Below, piece by piece: positions 17,608-26,491 of a stretch of DNA of 64,000 nucleotides; the first letter of the stretch is position 1, and each line of letters starts with the position of its first letter. Made by a program: the position numbers and the translations under genes. The stretch spans positions 11,650-75,649 of the forward strand of contig DHVR01000034.1 of NCBI GenBank assembly GCA_002412765.1. Direction: 5' to 3'. A model generated the notes under the pieces. It did not search any database. It worked only from the letters and a program-made list of their open reading frames with translations, and was not told the DNA's origin. Source of the stretch: Leptolinea sp. UBA5203. GTDB lineage: Bacteria; Chloroflexota; Anaerolineae; Anaerolineales; Anaerolineaceae.

Positions 17608-18969
17608 CTAGGGAATCCACGAGAAATACCCCCACATATCTACTGTTGGTTGTTTTATTTCACCTATGATCTCATCATTGATAACATCATAGAATAGTGG
17701 TTTAGGATTTCCTTTTTCAAAGACGATTAATTGTTTACTGTCCGGTGACCATGGAGAGGGGTATTCGGGAATCTCATAATTAAACATTTTACTTTCCATG
17801 GTTGTAAGATTATATAAAACGGAAAATATTTCGTCCGTGCCAAACTCCATATAATTTAACGCCATCCAATTTTCATCTGGAGATAAATGTGTAATTTTTA
17901 TCCCAGAATTAATGGGTATTTGTTCTGGAACTGGTAATACAGTGTAATTGGCCGGATTTGTTGATAAATCCACTATAGAACCAGCAAAATATAATTTGTT
18001 TGAAATTTTAGATACAACTACATTTGCGGATGAAAATCCCCCAGTGATTAATTCCTTGGATATAGATGTGTTTGGATCAATTTCGAGGAGCTTGCCAGCT
18101 ACATTATATTCATGCGATTGCTTTACATAAAAAATCGAGTTTCCGTCAGCAGACCAGAATGGAAGTTCAAAATCATTTGCAGAAAGTAAAGATTTAGCAT
18201 TTGTCCCATCAGTGGAGACTAAATAAATTATCTGATCTGACCTTAATAAAATAATCCAATTTCCATCCGGAGATATGTTGGCTTCTGATAGACAAAGAAC
18301 AACATTATCGCCAATAAAAACCAGTGTTTGTCCAACAATATCTAAAACATAAGCACTATAGGTTGGAATATTACAATAAACTGAATCAATGAATACCCCG
18401 GGCGCAATAAACACTAATATCCTTTGGCTATCGGGAAACCAAACTAGGCGAATTAATCCATTTCTTGAATTCACTATATCAGAGGTAAATAATTTAATAT
18501 CCCCCTCTAATGTAGCTAATTCAATTCCATTTTCAGTGGGGTAAACAAATTTGTCTCCATCCGGAGAAATATTCAAGACTTCATCAGGTGAATGTCTTTC
18601 TAATAATATGTTTCCATCTAAATCAGAAACAAATTGATCCATCTGGTTAGTATACTGACCAAGTAAATCATAGTGGTAATAGGTCATTAAGAGATTCCCT
18701 GATCCCCCACCCAGATGGGTAGGTTCCATTGTAGGCGTTGGGGGAATCGAAGTATTGGTAATAGTTGGAGTAGAGCTTGGTTGCGGCGTTCTAGTGGGTA
18801 ATGCGGTTAATTGCTCACTAATTAAGTATGCCTTCTGAGTCTCATAAGATTTTGTTTTTTCAGCAATTAATATTTGTTGATTTTTTGTAATTTCCGTGAA
18901 GAAATATCCCGATAATGCTCCAATACAAAGTAACGCTACACCAGAAATTATGATGACCCTTATTTTCAT
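17608..18969 (-). CDS. Membrane-anchored TolB/WD40-like beta-propeller protein under a c-di-GMP riboswitch
   Basis: 453 aa from ATG 18969, which has GAGGG upstream; an in-frame GTG at 18984 is less likely. An N-terminal membrane anchor (IRVIIISGVALLCIGALSG) is followed by a short helix and a TRTPQPSSTPTIT-type linker. Then come TolB-like blades: LNISPDGDKFVYPTENG, LVWFPDSQRILVF, NISPDGNWIILL, PFWSADGNSIFYV, HLSPDENWMALNY, SPWSPDSKQLIVF. Predicted extracytoplasmic. It lies behind a c-di-GMP-I riboswitch and an intrinsic terminator (19121-19258), so its expression should respond to c-di-GMP. That suggests a role in surface attachment or envelope remodelling, which is inference. Confidence 0.75.
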   Translation of the reverse strand: MKIRVIIISGVALLCIGALSGYFFTEITKNQQILIAEKTKSYETQKAYLISEQLTALPTRTPQPSSTPTITNTSIPPTPTMEPTHLGGGSGNLLMTYYHYDLLGQYTNQMDQFVSDLDGNILLERHSPDEVLNISPDGDKFVYPTENGIELATLEGDIKLFTSDIVNSRNGLIRLVWFPDSQRILVFIAPGVFIDSVYCNIPTYSAYVLDIVGQTLVFIGDNVVLCLSEANISPDGNWIILLRSDQIIYLVSTDGTNAKSLLSANDFELPFWSADGNSIFYVKQSHEYNVAGKLLEIDPNTSISKELITGGFSSANVVVSKISNKLYFAGSIVDLSTNPANYTVLPVPEQIPINSGIKITHLSPDENWMALNYMEFGTDEIFSVLYNLTTMESKMFNYEIPEYPSPWSPDSKQLIVFEKGNPKPLFYDVINDEIIGEIKQPTVDMWGYFSWIP

Positions 18970-19120
18970 TAATCCCTCAGTCACTTTTTTGGCTAATCAT
19001 TCATAATGAAGTGTTTGAATTGGAAAGCCATGAATTTTATAAAGATGAAAATTTTCGAGAAAAGTAATCCGGAATAATTTGATAAATTCCTACTCTGTTA
19101 ATTATGGGTTTTCCCGTGTT

Positions 19121-19153
19121 AAACAAAAATGGCAAGTCCAAAAAAGACTTGCC
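19121..19153 (-). terminator. Intrinsic terminator downstream of c-di-GMP riboswitch
   Basis: On the minus strand GGCAAGTC, T-rich loop, GACTTGCC, then ATTTTTGTTT. A strong terminator 19 nt after the aptamer, the expected expression platform for transcriptional control. Confidence 0.8.
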
Positions 19154-19171
19154 AATTAATAAATCAAGAAA

Positions 19172-19258
19172 ACGGTTGGCAGTCTGGCAATCATAGCTAA
19201 AGCGCTGTAGACCCATGACTTTGCGTCTCCAGTTTTCACTGGATTTGCTATTATCAAA
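19172..19258 (-). promoter_or_regulatory. Type I cyclic di-GMP (GEMM-I) riboswitch
   Basis: Minus strand reads ATAGCAAATCC, stem-loop CCAGTGAAAACTGG, AGACGCAAAG, then GGGTCTACAGC, GCTATGATTGCCA and a terminal CTGCC. The order and conserved bases (AGCAAA, GAAA loop, GACGCAAA, GGGTCTA, GCCA) fit the GEMM-I aptamer. It precedes a terminator and then the beta-propeller gene starting at 18969. Confidence 0.85.
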
Positions 19259-19282
19259 ATATATTATAGTATCGTTACACAA

Positions 19283-19885
19283 ATCAATTGGTTAATTCTA
19301 TATAAAACTTATGTCGATAGAGAAATTGCCTCATAGAGTTACCGAAAATTAATACGGGGGAAGGATTAAATTAAAAAATAGTTTTTCATTTAATAATCAT
19401 GATTAATAAGAAAGATAGATTTGCTGGCAAGTTCTTATAAAGTTTCTGCTGAACTATCCGATCATGATATTCTAGCTAAAGCGGGTCAATTATTGTTAGC
19501 AATTTCGTTACGAAGGAAAAACCAAGCCAAACATGATTGTGACGAATGAAAAATCTGGATGCAAGGGTGCCAATTTCTGTTTTCAAGAATTACGCCAATT
19601 CAATCCGAATTCATTTTGAAGGACTAACTTGTTTAATTTTTTTAAGAGAATAATGGCTTTGGGTATTGGGGAGAAAAACAGTCAGATACTCAGCCAGCCG
19701 CCCAAATTGTATTGAATGATTCGGTAAAGAATATAATTTATTGATCTTCTATATTAGCCCCGAAGACAGGTTATTTAGGGGGTAACGTAGGCAACTGTTT
19801 TTTTGAGCAATTTTGGATACTAGGTTTCTGAAAAATTGTTTCAATTACGATTCAGTAACTTTACGAAGATCAAAGGAAAAATAAA
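19283..19885. other. Non-coding region with possible decayed ORF
   Basis: About 600 bp between the riboswitch (minus) and the first repeat-protein gene (plus). At 19428-19550 one plus frame reads through about 40 codons (YKVSAELSDHDILAKAGQLL and on) with protein-like composition but no start and an early stop, so it may be a gene remnant. The promoter of the downstream gene should be here. Nothing else is identifiable. Confidence 0.4.
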
Positions 19886-20923
19886 ATGGTCGACCTATCC
19901 AACGAACCGATTGAGAATTTAGTGGAAATAATTATGGGGTTTGGAAAATACGGGGATTGGATCAAGGCTGCTGAATTACTTATTGAAAAAGGTTATCGTT
20001 TCACCCCTGATGAATTAAAGCTGATCTCATCTAAAAAAAACCACAGTGGAGCCACATATCTATATAAATTAGCAGAACTAAAATATGTGTTCTCCCCAGA
20101 TGAGTTGATTAGCCTAGGGAACCCTGCGGACAATTTTAAAATGACGATAGCCCATAGAATGATTGGTAATGGATATGATGGGTTCACAGTAGACCAAGTC
20201 ATCGCACTTTGTGACCCCATGAATAATAATCAGGAAACCCTGTCCTACCTCATGGCGAAAAACGGTCATCACTTCACATTTGAGGAAATTATCCGACTTA
20301 ATAATCCTGCTGACACATACAAAATTTCATTGGCGCATCTGATGGCACATTATTGCGAATTTACAGTGGGTGATTTGTTGTTATTAGGGAACCCTACTGA
20401 TCGCGATGGGGATACGGTCGCCCACCTCATGGCAAAGGCAGGGCATCGGTTTTCTTATCACGATTTAATGAGGCTCGGAAATCCAAAGAACAATCATGGC
20501 GATACCATTGCCCATGTGATGGTACAAGCTGGACACAAATTTACCACAAAAGAAATGAAAAATATGAAATTGCCATTTAACATTGAACAAGTTTCGATGT
20601 TTTTGGATATTAAAAACCGTACATCATGGGAAGATGCCTTTGTTCTTGGTACTTGTGGGGAACTTTATGTTAATGGGACACTATGTATGTCAGTTGCAGG
20701 TGCAACTGTAAGAATCTACAATCCTGATGTATTTTCTGTTTTTGCTGATCACACACCTACAATCCTCCAGCAATTTGATGAAAAGACCCTTCTCAGGTAC
20801 AAAGGAGGTGCGTTCCCAATTTTTGTGGGGAAGTATGACGGATATTCAAGTAACAGGATGGATGCGCTGAAGGTGTATTCAATAATGTCCGATAAAAGAC
20901 CAAGGGCTGGTTCATCTTCTTAA
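19886..20923 (+). CDS. Helical-repeat protein A (tandem paralog)
   Basis: 345 aa. About six units of 32-34 residues with the pattern 'L.NP.D....T.AH.MA..GH.FT..EI..L', for example NPADTYKISLAHLMAHYCEF, NPTDRDGDTVAHLMAKAGHR and NPKNNHGDTIAHVMVQAGHK. The 'T.AH.MA..GH' segment resembles an ankyrin helix pair but the consensus is not canonical ankyrin. A separate C-terminal domain (about 235-345; FLDIKNRTSW, ELYVNGTLCMSV, FDEKTLLRYKG) has no repeats. No signal peptide, so probably cytoplasmic and protein-binding. The next gene encodes a paralog of the same architecture 80 bp downstream, indicating a local duplication. Confidence 0.65.
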   Translation: MVDLSNEPIENLVEIIMGFGKYGDWIKAAELLIEKGYRFTPDELKLISSKKNHSGATYLYKLAELKYVFSPDELISLGNPADNFKMTIAHRMIGNGYDGFTVDQVIALCDPMNNNQETLSYLMAKNGHHFTFEEIIRLNNPADTYKISLAHLMAHYCEFTVGDLLLLGNPTDRDGDTVAHLMAKAGHRFSYHDLMRLGNPKNNHGDTIAHVMVQAGHKFTTKEMKNMKLPFNIEQVSMFLDIKNRTSWEDAFVLGTCGELYVNGTLCMSVAGATVRIYNPDVFSVFADHTPTILQQFDEKTLLRYKGGAFPIFVGKYDGYSSNRMDALKVYSIMSDKRPRAGSSS

Positions 20924-21003
20924 TCATACTTATTTTGAGAAGGCTCCCCTGCCCCATACCCGACATAATAGAAATAATCCAAAAACATACACGGAGAAGT
21001 TCA

Positions 21004-22095
21004 ATGACTGACCTAACCGACGAAACGATTGAGAATCTGGTAAAAATATTTATAGAATCTGGAAGTTTTGCGGTTGCCGATTTAATCGTGGCGAAAGGCT
21101 ATCGTTTTACCCCAGATGAATTGAAGATAATTATAAAAAAGGAATGCGGAAGATATTACACCTGTGCACGTGTTTTGGCACAACAAAAATACTTTTTCAC
21201 AGTTGACGAGTTAATCACCTACGGAAACCCGTCAGATGGTGGACTAAATACCATAGCACGGCACATGGTTGATAACGGATATGACGAATTTACAGTCGAC
21301 GATATTATCGCCCTGTGTGGCAATATGAATAATGATAGAGAATCCGTAGCCATATTGATGGCAAAATATGGACACCATTTCACATTGGATGAAATTATTC
21401 GCCTGAATAACCCCGTTGATTCCTATAGGATTTCATTGGCACATCTAATGGCACATCATTGCGAATTTTCTGCGACTGATATATGGGAACTAAGAAACTC
21501 TGTTAGCCATTGTGATGTGTCTGTTGGTGCTTTGTGGAAATTAAGAAATCCCGCTGATAGAGACGGCGATACCATTGCCCATTGGATGGCAAAAGCTGGT
21601 TATCGTTTCTCAGTTGAAGAATTGAAATTTCTTAATAATCCAAAAAACAAAGACGGTCTATCTATTGCGCACGTGATGGCACAAGCCGGGCATAAATTTA
21701 GTAAGGATGAGTCGAAAGAATTAGGTTTGCCTCTTAAATTGGAACAAAAAAGTATTTTCTTAGATATAAAGAATGGTTATCGCTTTGACGATTGTTTTTA
21801 TGGTGGAATTTTTAGCGAACTTTATGTGAATGGAAAATTATGTATGTCGGTTGAATCCGGAAGTTGTTCCAACGATATTATAACGATATTCAACCAAGAG
21901 GCGTATTCTAAGTTTGAGAGTTACGCTTGTTCAATCCGCCATGATTTTGATGAAAAAACTTTCCTTTTGTATAAGGGGAGACTGGATTGTAATAATCTAC
22001 TTTCTGATTCCCAAGCGGCTACCCGAATGGTTTATGGTCAGTTAATCACTGAAAAAGAAAGTCGGTCACATTTTCCTGATATTGGTCATGGTTGA
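21004..22095 (+). CDS. Helical-repeat protein B (tandem paralog)
   Basis: 363 aa from ATG 21004, which is preceded by GGAGAAG; the longer frame from 20935 has no ribosome site and an unrelated leader. Its start MTDLTDETIENLV aligns with the start of protein A (MVDLSNEPIENLV). Same repeats (NPVDSYRISLAHLMAHHCEF, NPADRDGDTIAHWMAKAGYR) and same C-terminal domain (FLDIKNGYRF, ELYVNGKLCMSV, FDEKTFLLYKG). It has one extra, partly degenerate unit (ELRNSVSHCDVSVGALWKLR) inserted between repeats, the main difference from protein A. Function unknown; the two may act as a pair or represent diversification of a binding surface. Confidence 0.65.
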   Translation: MTDLTDETIENLVKIFIESGSFAVADLIVAKGYRFTPDELKIIIKKECGRYYTCARVLAQQKYFFTVDELITYGNPSDGGLNTIARHMVDNGYDEFTVDDIIALCGNMNNDRESVAILMAKYGHHFTLDEIIRLNNPVDSYRISLAHLMAHHCEFSATDIWELRNSVSHCDVSVGALWKLRNPADRDGDTIAHWMAKAGYRFSVEELKFLNNPKNKDGLSIAHVMAQAGHKFSKDESKELGLPLKLEQKSIFLDIKNGYRFDDCFYGGIFSELYVNGKLCMSVESGSCSNDIITIFNQEAYSKFESYACSIRHDFDEKTFLLYKGRLDCNNLLSDSQAATRMVYGQLITEKESRSHFPDIGHG

Positions 22096-22345
22096 AACCT
22101 GCGCTCTGCATAATTGTAGTTTGGAAAGAGATGGCGTGGATTTGGTAACTAATAATAAAACAGGGATAAAATAAATCCCATTTGGAAGAATTGTTTGGAA
22201 ACAAACCAAAAACATTTGTTTGAAAAATAATCGGGGATTAATTGTAAAAATAATAGTTGCGCCTGCCCGGCCCAACGCCAGCAACACAAAACTTAGGCTA
22301 GCAAGTCTATTTCAATCAATATAGAAATCATGGAGAAAATGGGTT

Positions 22346-23134
22346 ATGCTTCCAATTGAACAAGCACGAATTGAAATGCAACAAGGAGAAAAAGAAAAGG
22401 CCAGAGCCATTTTAGCAAAATTAGTTAATGCAGAGCCACAAAACTCTACTGCGTGGCTATTAATTGCTGACCTCTTAGACAATCCACAGCAAGCATCTTA
22501 TTGCCATGAACGCGCCGAATCCATTTTAAAGAATCAATCCCAACAAAACATCTTCTCAAATATTGTCGAGAGAACTCCTGCTATGACTATCATTGACGAA
22601 AACAAAACATATCAAACAAAAGATTGTTATTTTTGTGCTGAGTCAATCCCATCTGACACAATAATTTGTCCATATTGCAAGCGCAACTTATCCAATCAAG
22701 TTGAACAAAACAAATATTCAGAGCTAAGACTTCAACCAGAGTCTATTGCTTCCAACAAAGGAAGTAAACGAAGTTCATATTGGACAAATATATTTTTAGC
22801 TGTTCTAGTCGCAATTTTTCTTGTTTGTGGTTTTTTAAACATCATTACGAAATCATTATCACCTAATGTCCGCTTGGAGGTTATAGGATCAGTCAAATCA
22901 GCAGATATTGCATGGTCTATTGCAAAAGGAGAAATTGAATCAGGAAATTACAATTTACCCTTTAGGAAAAGCATATCATTAAGCGAAGGAGAATATGTTG
23001 AACTCGTCGCTGCGCGCTACGATTCCGGTAGTGTTACTTGCCAAATTTGGGTAGATAACAGCTTATGGAAGGAATCAACTTCAATAGGTGAAGACACTAT
23101 TGTATTCTGTAATGGATATATAGGAGAACCATGA
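22346..23134 (+). CDS. TPR-like / zinc-ribbon / single-pass membrane protein
   Basis: 262 aa. Three parts: an N-terminal helical TPR-like segment (residues 1-65, ARIEMQQGEKEKARAILAKL and the TAWLLIADLL helix), a zinc ribbon (CYFCAESIPSD..CPYCKRNL, two CxxC pairs about 15 residues apart), and one transmembrane helix (about 145-170, IFLAVLVAIFLVCGFLNII). The C-terminal 90 residues are beta-rich and probably outside the membrane. The ribosome site GGAGAAAATGGG precedes ATG. The stop overlaps the next gene's start by 4 bp (ATGA), and that gene also carries a zinc ribbon and membrane segments. Partner-binding or sensory role is a guess. Confidence 0.6.
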   Translation: MLPIEQARIEMQQGEKEKARAILAKLVNAEPQNSTAWLLIADLLDNPQQASYCHERAESILKNQSQQNIFSNIVERTPAMTIIDENKTYQTKDCYFCAESIPSDTIICPYCKRNLSNQVEQNKYSELRLQPESIASNKGSKRSSYWTNIFLAVLVAIFLVCGFLNIITKSLSPNVRLEVIGSVKSADIAWSIAKGEIESGNYNLPFRKSISLSEGEYVELVAARYDSGSVTCQIWVDNSLWKESTSIGEDTIVFCNGYIGEP

Positions 23135-23532
23135 GTGACGCGGATAGTATTACTACATTGCAGTGGTTACTTCTCACAAGTTTAAGTATTTGGATTTTCT
23201 TTGATGCCACCAAAATTGGCGTTAAGAAAGGTCAAGTCTCTGGCATAGCCGATATGAGTCCAATAGGATGGCTTCTAGGATGTTTAGTATTGTGGATTAT
23301 CGTGTTTCCATTATATTTAATTAAACGTTCAGAATTTATCAGAATTAATTCTGCAGATACCATAGCAAGTATTCCCCAACAAGCTCGAAATAAAAATCCG
23401 AAGCTGTCACTGAGTATGGATGAAAAAGTATGTCCATATTGTACGGAACTTATAAAACAACGAGCGATAGTGTGTCGCTTTTGTGGAAGGGACTTACCCG
23501 CCAATAAAACAAGTTCTAGCATTAGAAATTAG
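23131..23532 (+). CDS. Two-pass membrane protein with C-terminal zinc ribbon
   Basis: 133 aa, coupled by ATGA overlap to the previous gene. Two hydrophobic segments (about residues 9-25, LQWLLLTSLSIWIFF; about 45-65, IGWLLGCLVLWIIVFPLYLI) are followed by a cytoplasmic zinc ribbon VCPYCTELIKQRAIVCRFCGRDL, with two CxxC pairs 12 residues apart. Small proteins of this layout are frequent in bacteria, but no biochemical role is established that I can name. The pairing with another zinc-ribbon membrane protein suggests the two act together. Confidence 0.6.
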   Translation: MSDADSITTLQWLLLTSLSIWIFFDATKIGVKKGQVSGIADMSPIGWLLGCLVLWIIVFPLYLIKRSEFIRINSADTIASIPQQARNKNPKLSLSMDEKVCPYCTELIKQRAIVCRFCGRDLPANKTSSSIRN

Positions 23533-23760
23533 TCCAAAGTTTCCAGTCCAATTTTATAGCAAACCATGCAAAAATCACCTGTAAATTAATGCAAAATGCA
23601 ATCTTCAAATGAAGATAAAAGGTGCAAACAAAGGCAAGCATGAAGGAAATATTTTTTGTATATCTGAATTTCAACAATGTCAGCAAACAATTCCCATTGA
23701 AGAAAACCAGTAAAGCAATTCCAAACGCCAGCATATCATTCAGCAACGCCAGTCAACGAT

Positions 23761-23790
23761 GGGGATTCGGAATAATCCCCTAACTTTTTC
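23761..23790 (+). terminator. Terminator-like hairpin
   Basis: GGGGATT / AATCCCC with a 6-nt loop at 23761-23780, followed by TAACTTTTTC. Possible end of the zinc-ribbon operon, 230 bp after its last stop. Confidence 0.5.
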
Positions 23791-23867
23791 AGCTCCTTTG
23801 CCATTTTCCACCCGAACTGGATTTCCCCTAAAGCTCTAGCGCCAAAAACGCAAACCGTTAGGTCAAT

Positions 23868-23898
23868 AAAACCCGGCCACATCTTTTGCCCGGGTTTT
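23868..23898. terminator. Bidirectional hairpin terminator
   Basis: AAAACCCGG and CCGGGTTTT arms with a 13-nt loop; A/T runs on both sides. It lies 24 bp beyond the minus-strand stop at 23922 and serves that gene at least. Confidence 0.65.
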
Positions 23899-23921
23899 AT
23901 TTAGCGATTTTAAATAAACTT

Positions 23922-24308
23922 TTAATTTTTGGACTGAGCTTGATGTAGTCTTCGCATTGATATATCCCATTCTCTCTTCACTTCATCAAAATTGTACTCA
24001 AAAATTTCAGTCTCATCTCCCCAAAATGGAATTACTTCATTCTGAATATACAGATTAGGAAAAGCGGATGTTGCTTTTAGTGCCGTCAAAAAACTTGCTT
24101 TCCCTATAACATCATACACATCCAAAAATGTCTGCCATTGGAAAGTGCTTGAGTTTCCTTCATCTACAAATTCCAACCAAATCTTATCATTTTCCGGTTC
24201 AAGAAAGGTCAATACCAACCCTATTGGGATAATCAGGTGTAAAGGATTATCTCCATGGAGTAAAGACAAGTTTTCTTTCACGCACAATCGAAAAACTTCA
24301 ACCTTCAT
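23922..24308 (-). CDS. Hypothetical protein, about 128 aa
   Basis: No family recognised. The start ATG 24308 (MKVEVFRLC) has GGGAG at 7 nt; a longer in-frame version begins at 24365 without a ribosome site. Soluble, strand-rich first half (VEVFRLCVKENLSLL, HLIIPIGLVLTFLEPEND) and helical end (FDEVKREWDISMRRLHQAQ). Stand-alone gene with a terminator behind it. It may belong to the mobile element carrying the neighbouring integrase. Confidence 0.5.
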   Translation of the reverse strand: MKVEVFRLCVKENLSLLHGDNPLHLIIPIGLVLTFLEPENDKIWLEFVDEGNSSTFQWQTFLDVYDVIGKASFLTALKATSAFPNLYIQNEVIPFWGDETEIFEYNFDEVKREWDISMRRLHQAQSKN

Positions 24309-24415
24309 CAGTAATCTCCCGTTTTGCACAAATATTCGCAATACTGTCATCACTCGAATCTTCATGTAAACGCATGATAAGAGTTCAATTTGAGTAAAAC
24401 AAATATTTATGGAAA

Positions 24416-25123
24416 TTATTTGCCATAACCTTGTTTAAATTTTCCGGATTTCTGTAGTTCAGACAAATAACTATAAACTGTCGTTCTTGATTTAACTCCC
24501 GTTATACGGGTAAGTTCAGTAACACTAATATTGGGTGTCAGTTGTAATAGTTCAACTATCTTGTTCAAAGTCTTCTCTTTTTTGAGTTTTCGAGCTTCAT
24601 TTGCAATGTCCAAACTATAGACCAAATTCGGCAAACTGGATGATTCTTTTGGCTTTTCCAGAACATTTTTTGTGTTCATCTTACGCTGATTTATGCGCTC
24701 AATTTGAACACGATTTACTTCGAATTCTCGCTGGTATTGCTGTTCAATCAGCATGATATTGACAGCTCCAATTAATGCCAGACAAGGAAAAATTGCTGGA
24801 GCATATAGCGACATTTTTGGGACTATCTCCAAAACAATCGTTAGGCCAATCGTCACAACTAAATAGAGTAAAACCAAAATAAACGCATACAATGCAGGTG
24901 CCTTAGGGTCACTCTTACGCGAGTGTGAATTCCAATTCGTTAGCAATAACCATGTATGTACGCTTGACAATCCTAGGGATTCAATCACTACTCCAGTTAT
25001 GATTCCAATTATTAGAGGAAGTTCTAAGTGCTGGATACTTGAGCGGGCCACGAGATAGGCACTGGGGACTGGAGCGAGATATGGGGATAAATTAGCAACA
25101 ATTGAAACAAAAGTTTTTTTCAT
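24416..25123 (-). CDS. Membrane protein with C-terminal winged-helix domain
   Basis: 235 aa, ATG preceded by TTGGAGG. Three or four hydrophobic segments in the first 140 residues (LPLIIGIITGVVIESLGL, ALYAFILVLLYLVVTIGLTI, APAIFPCLALIGAVNIMLI). A charged helix follows (about 145-165), then a winged helix-turn-helix at the C-terminus: LNKIVELLQLTPNISVTELT, then RTTVYSYLSELQKSGKF. It is therefore a possible membrane-tethered DNA-binding protein. It sits 20 bp downstream of the integrase gene on the same strand, so it is probably cotranscribed and belongs to the integrated element. No known name. Confidence 0.65.
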   Translation of the reverse strand: MKKTFVSIVANLSPYLAPVPSAYLVARSSIQHLELPLIIGIITGVVIESLGLSSVHTWLLLTNWNSHSRKSDPKAPALYAFILVLLYLVVTIGLTIVLEIVPKMSLYAPAIFPCLALIGAVNIMLIEQQYQREFEVNRVQIERINQRKMNTKNVLEKPKESSSLPNLVYSLDIANEARKLKKEKTLNKIVELLQLTPNISVTELTRITGVKSRTTVYSYLSELQKSGKFKQGYGK

Positions 25124-25143
25124 GTTCTGATTACCTCCAACTT

Positions 25144-26100
25144 TTATAGACCTAAGTTATCAACAGGGCTAGCGATTTTATGCGCACGAGCCACATCATC
25201 TGGGGTGTAGTTCACATATCTACGCACCATCTCAAGCGTCTCATGGCCCAGTAGCTTTTGTAGCGCTAAAACATCACCATTGGAATTGCGTAAAAACTGA
25301 ATAGCGGCAGTCCTTCGCCAACGGTGCGGATGAACATTTTCGACATTAGCCTCTTTACCCACTTCCGTCAGATAATGAGCCAATCTTCTAGAGCTTATAG
25401 GATGTCCTGATTGGGTCAAAAACAAATTACTAATCCTTGGGAGAGGGTCAGACCGGTAGAGGTTGATGTATCGCCATAAGTTTCTCTTTGTACTTCGTCC
25501 AAAAAAAACGAAACGCTCCTTGGAACCTTTGCCCATTACTTTGATTCGGCCCTGATCGATGTCTACATCCTCGATTTTCATATTAAGCAGCTCAGATAGT
25601 CTTACAGCAGTGTCAAGCAACATTAGCATAATCGCAATTAGGCGCGCAGATTTTGCCTCCTCATACCGCTTGGCTGCAGAAAACAAACTGCGTATTTCAT
25701 CCTCTGAAAATGGGTCGGGTAAGAATTTTGGAATTTTTGGACGAGGAATGTTTTTGAGTGGCGAACCTATAATTAATTCCTCTCGTATACACCAATTAAA
25801 AAAGGCAGACAAACTCGAGTAGTACGCTTGTATAGTGCGTGGAGAAACACTTCGATTCGAAGCGCTGCGATATGGGTGACTCTCGTAACGGTGTTTACCG
25901 TTCCTTAGTTCATTCAGATACGTCCGTATTGCAATCGGGGTTATTTGGGATAGTGTTGAATCTTCTCCATTTTCGGATTCAAACCATTTGAGAAAGTAAC
26001 CCAAATTCGCATTGTGCCATGATGTCGTTACGGGCGATTTGCCTGCAGCTTCGTTACTCATACGATAGCCAGAAATGGCCTTACATATTAAAATTTCCAT
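25144..26100 (-). CDS. Tyrosine recombinase (XerC/D-like integrase) of the tRNA-Lys-associated element
   Basis: 318 aa from ATG 26100 with GGAGG eight bases upstream; an in-frame ATG at 26124 lacks a site. N-terminal core-binding domain (about 25-120) with WFESENGEDSTLSQ and SRSVSPRTIQAYYSSLSAFF. Catalytic residues: Arg in LDTAVRLSELLNMK, Lys strand GKGSKERFVFF, HxxR in HPHRWRRTAA, His in KLLGHETLEM, Tyr in VRRYVNYT. All are present, so it is probably active. It lies directly downstream of a truncated tRNA-Lys and short direct repeats, the arrangement expected for the integrase of an element inserted in that tRNA gene. Confidence 0.9.
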   Translation of the reverse strand: MEILICKAISGYRMSNEAAGKSPVTTSWHNANLGYFLKWFESENGEDSTLSQITPIAIRTYLNELRNGKHRYESHPYRSASNRSVSPRTIQAYYSSLSAFFNWCIREELIIGSPLKNIPRPKIPKFLPDPFSEDEIRSLFSAAKRYEEAKSARLIAIMLMLLDTAVRLSELLNMKIEDVDIDQGRIKVMGKGSKERFVFFGRSTKRNLWRYINLYRSDPLPRISNLFLTQSGHPISSRRLAHYLTEVGKEANVENVHPHRWRRTAAIQFLRNSNGDVLALQKLLGHETLEMVRRYVNYTPDDVARAHKIASPVDNLGL

Positions 26101-26134
26101 TCTCACAACCTCCAAATTCATCATTTTTTTTTGG

Positions 26135-26317
<183 letters not shown>

Positions 26318-26338
26318 TTAGCCTCCCTATTATAAAAG

Positions 26339-26372
26339 AAAACAGATTGCGGGTCAATATCGCATCTGTTTT
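26339..26372 (-). terminator. Terminator-like hairpin between adenosine deaminase gene and tRNA remnant
   Basis: AAAACAGAT and ATCTGTTTT arms; on the minus strand it is followed by CTTTTATAAT. It probably ends the adenosine deaminase transcript, and its tail overlaps the -10 box of the tRNA remnant. Confidence 0.55.
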
Positions 26373-26491
26373 CCGACGAACCCACTAGGTAAACTCTGGC
26401 CGTTATATTTTTGGTTATTATAAAGATAGAATCGCCATAAACAAGATCCTGAAATCTGATAGGCTATTTTCGATCAAAGCTAAAAAGTAAA

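Noticed and set aside
19037..19282. 81-aa open frame on the minus strand
   Set aside because: It runs through the c-di-GMP riboswitch and its terminator and has no ribosome site; structure explains the sequence better than coding.
9300..24000. Integron cassette array with attC sites
   Set aside because: Several solitary genes with short palindromic gaps suggested it, but I found no matched attC core pairs (RYYYAAC/GTTRRRY) and no intI gene.
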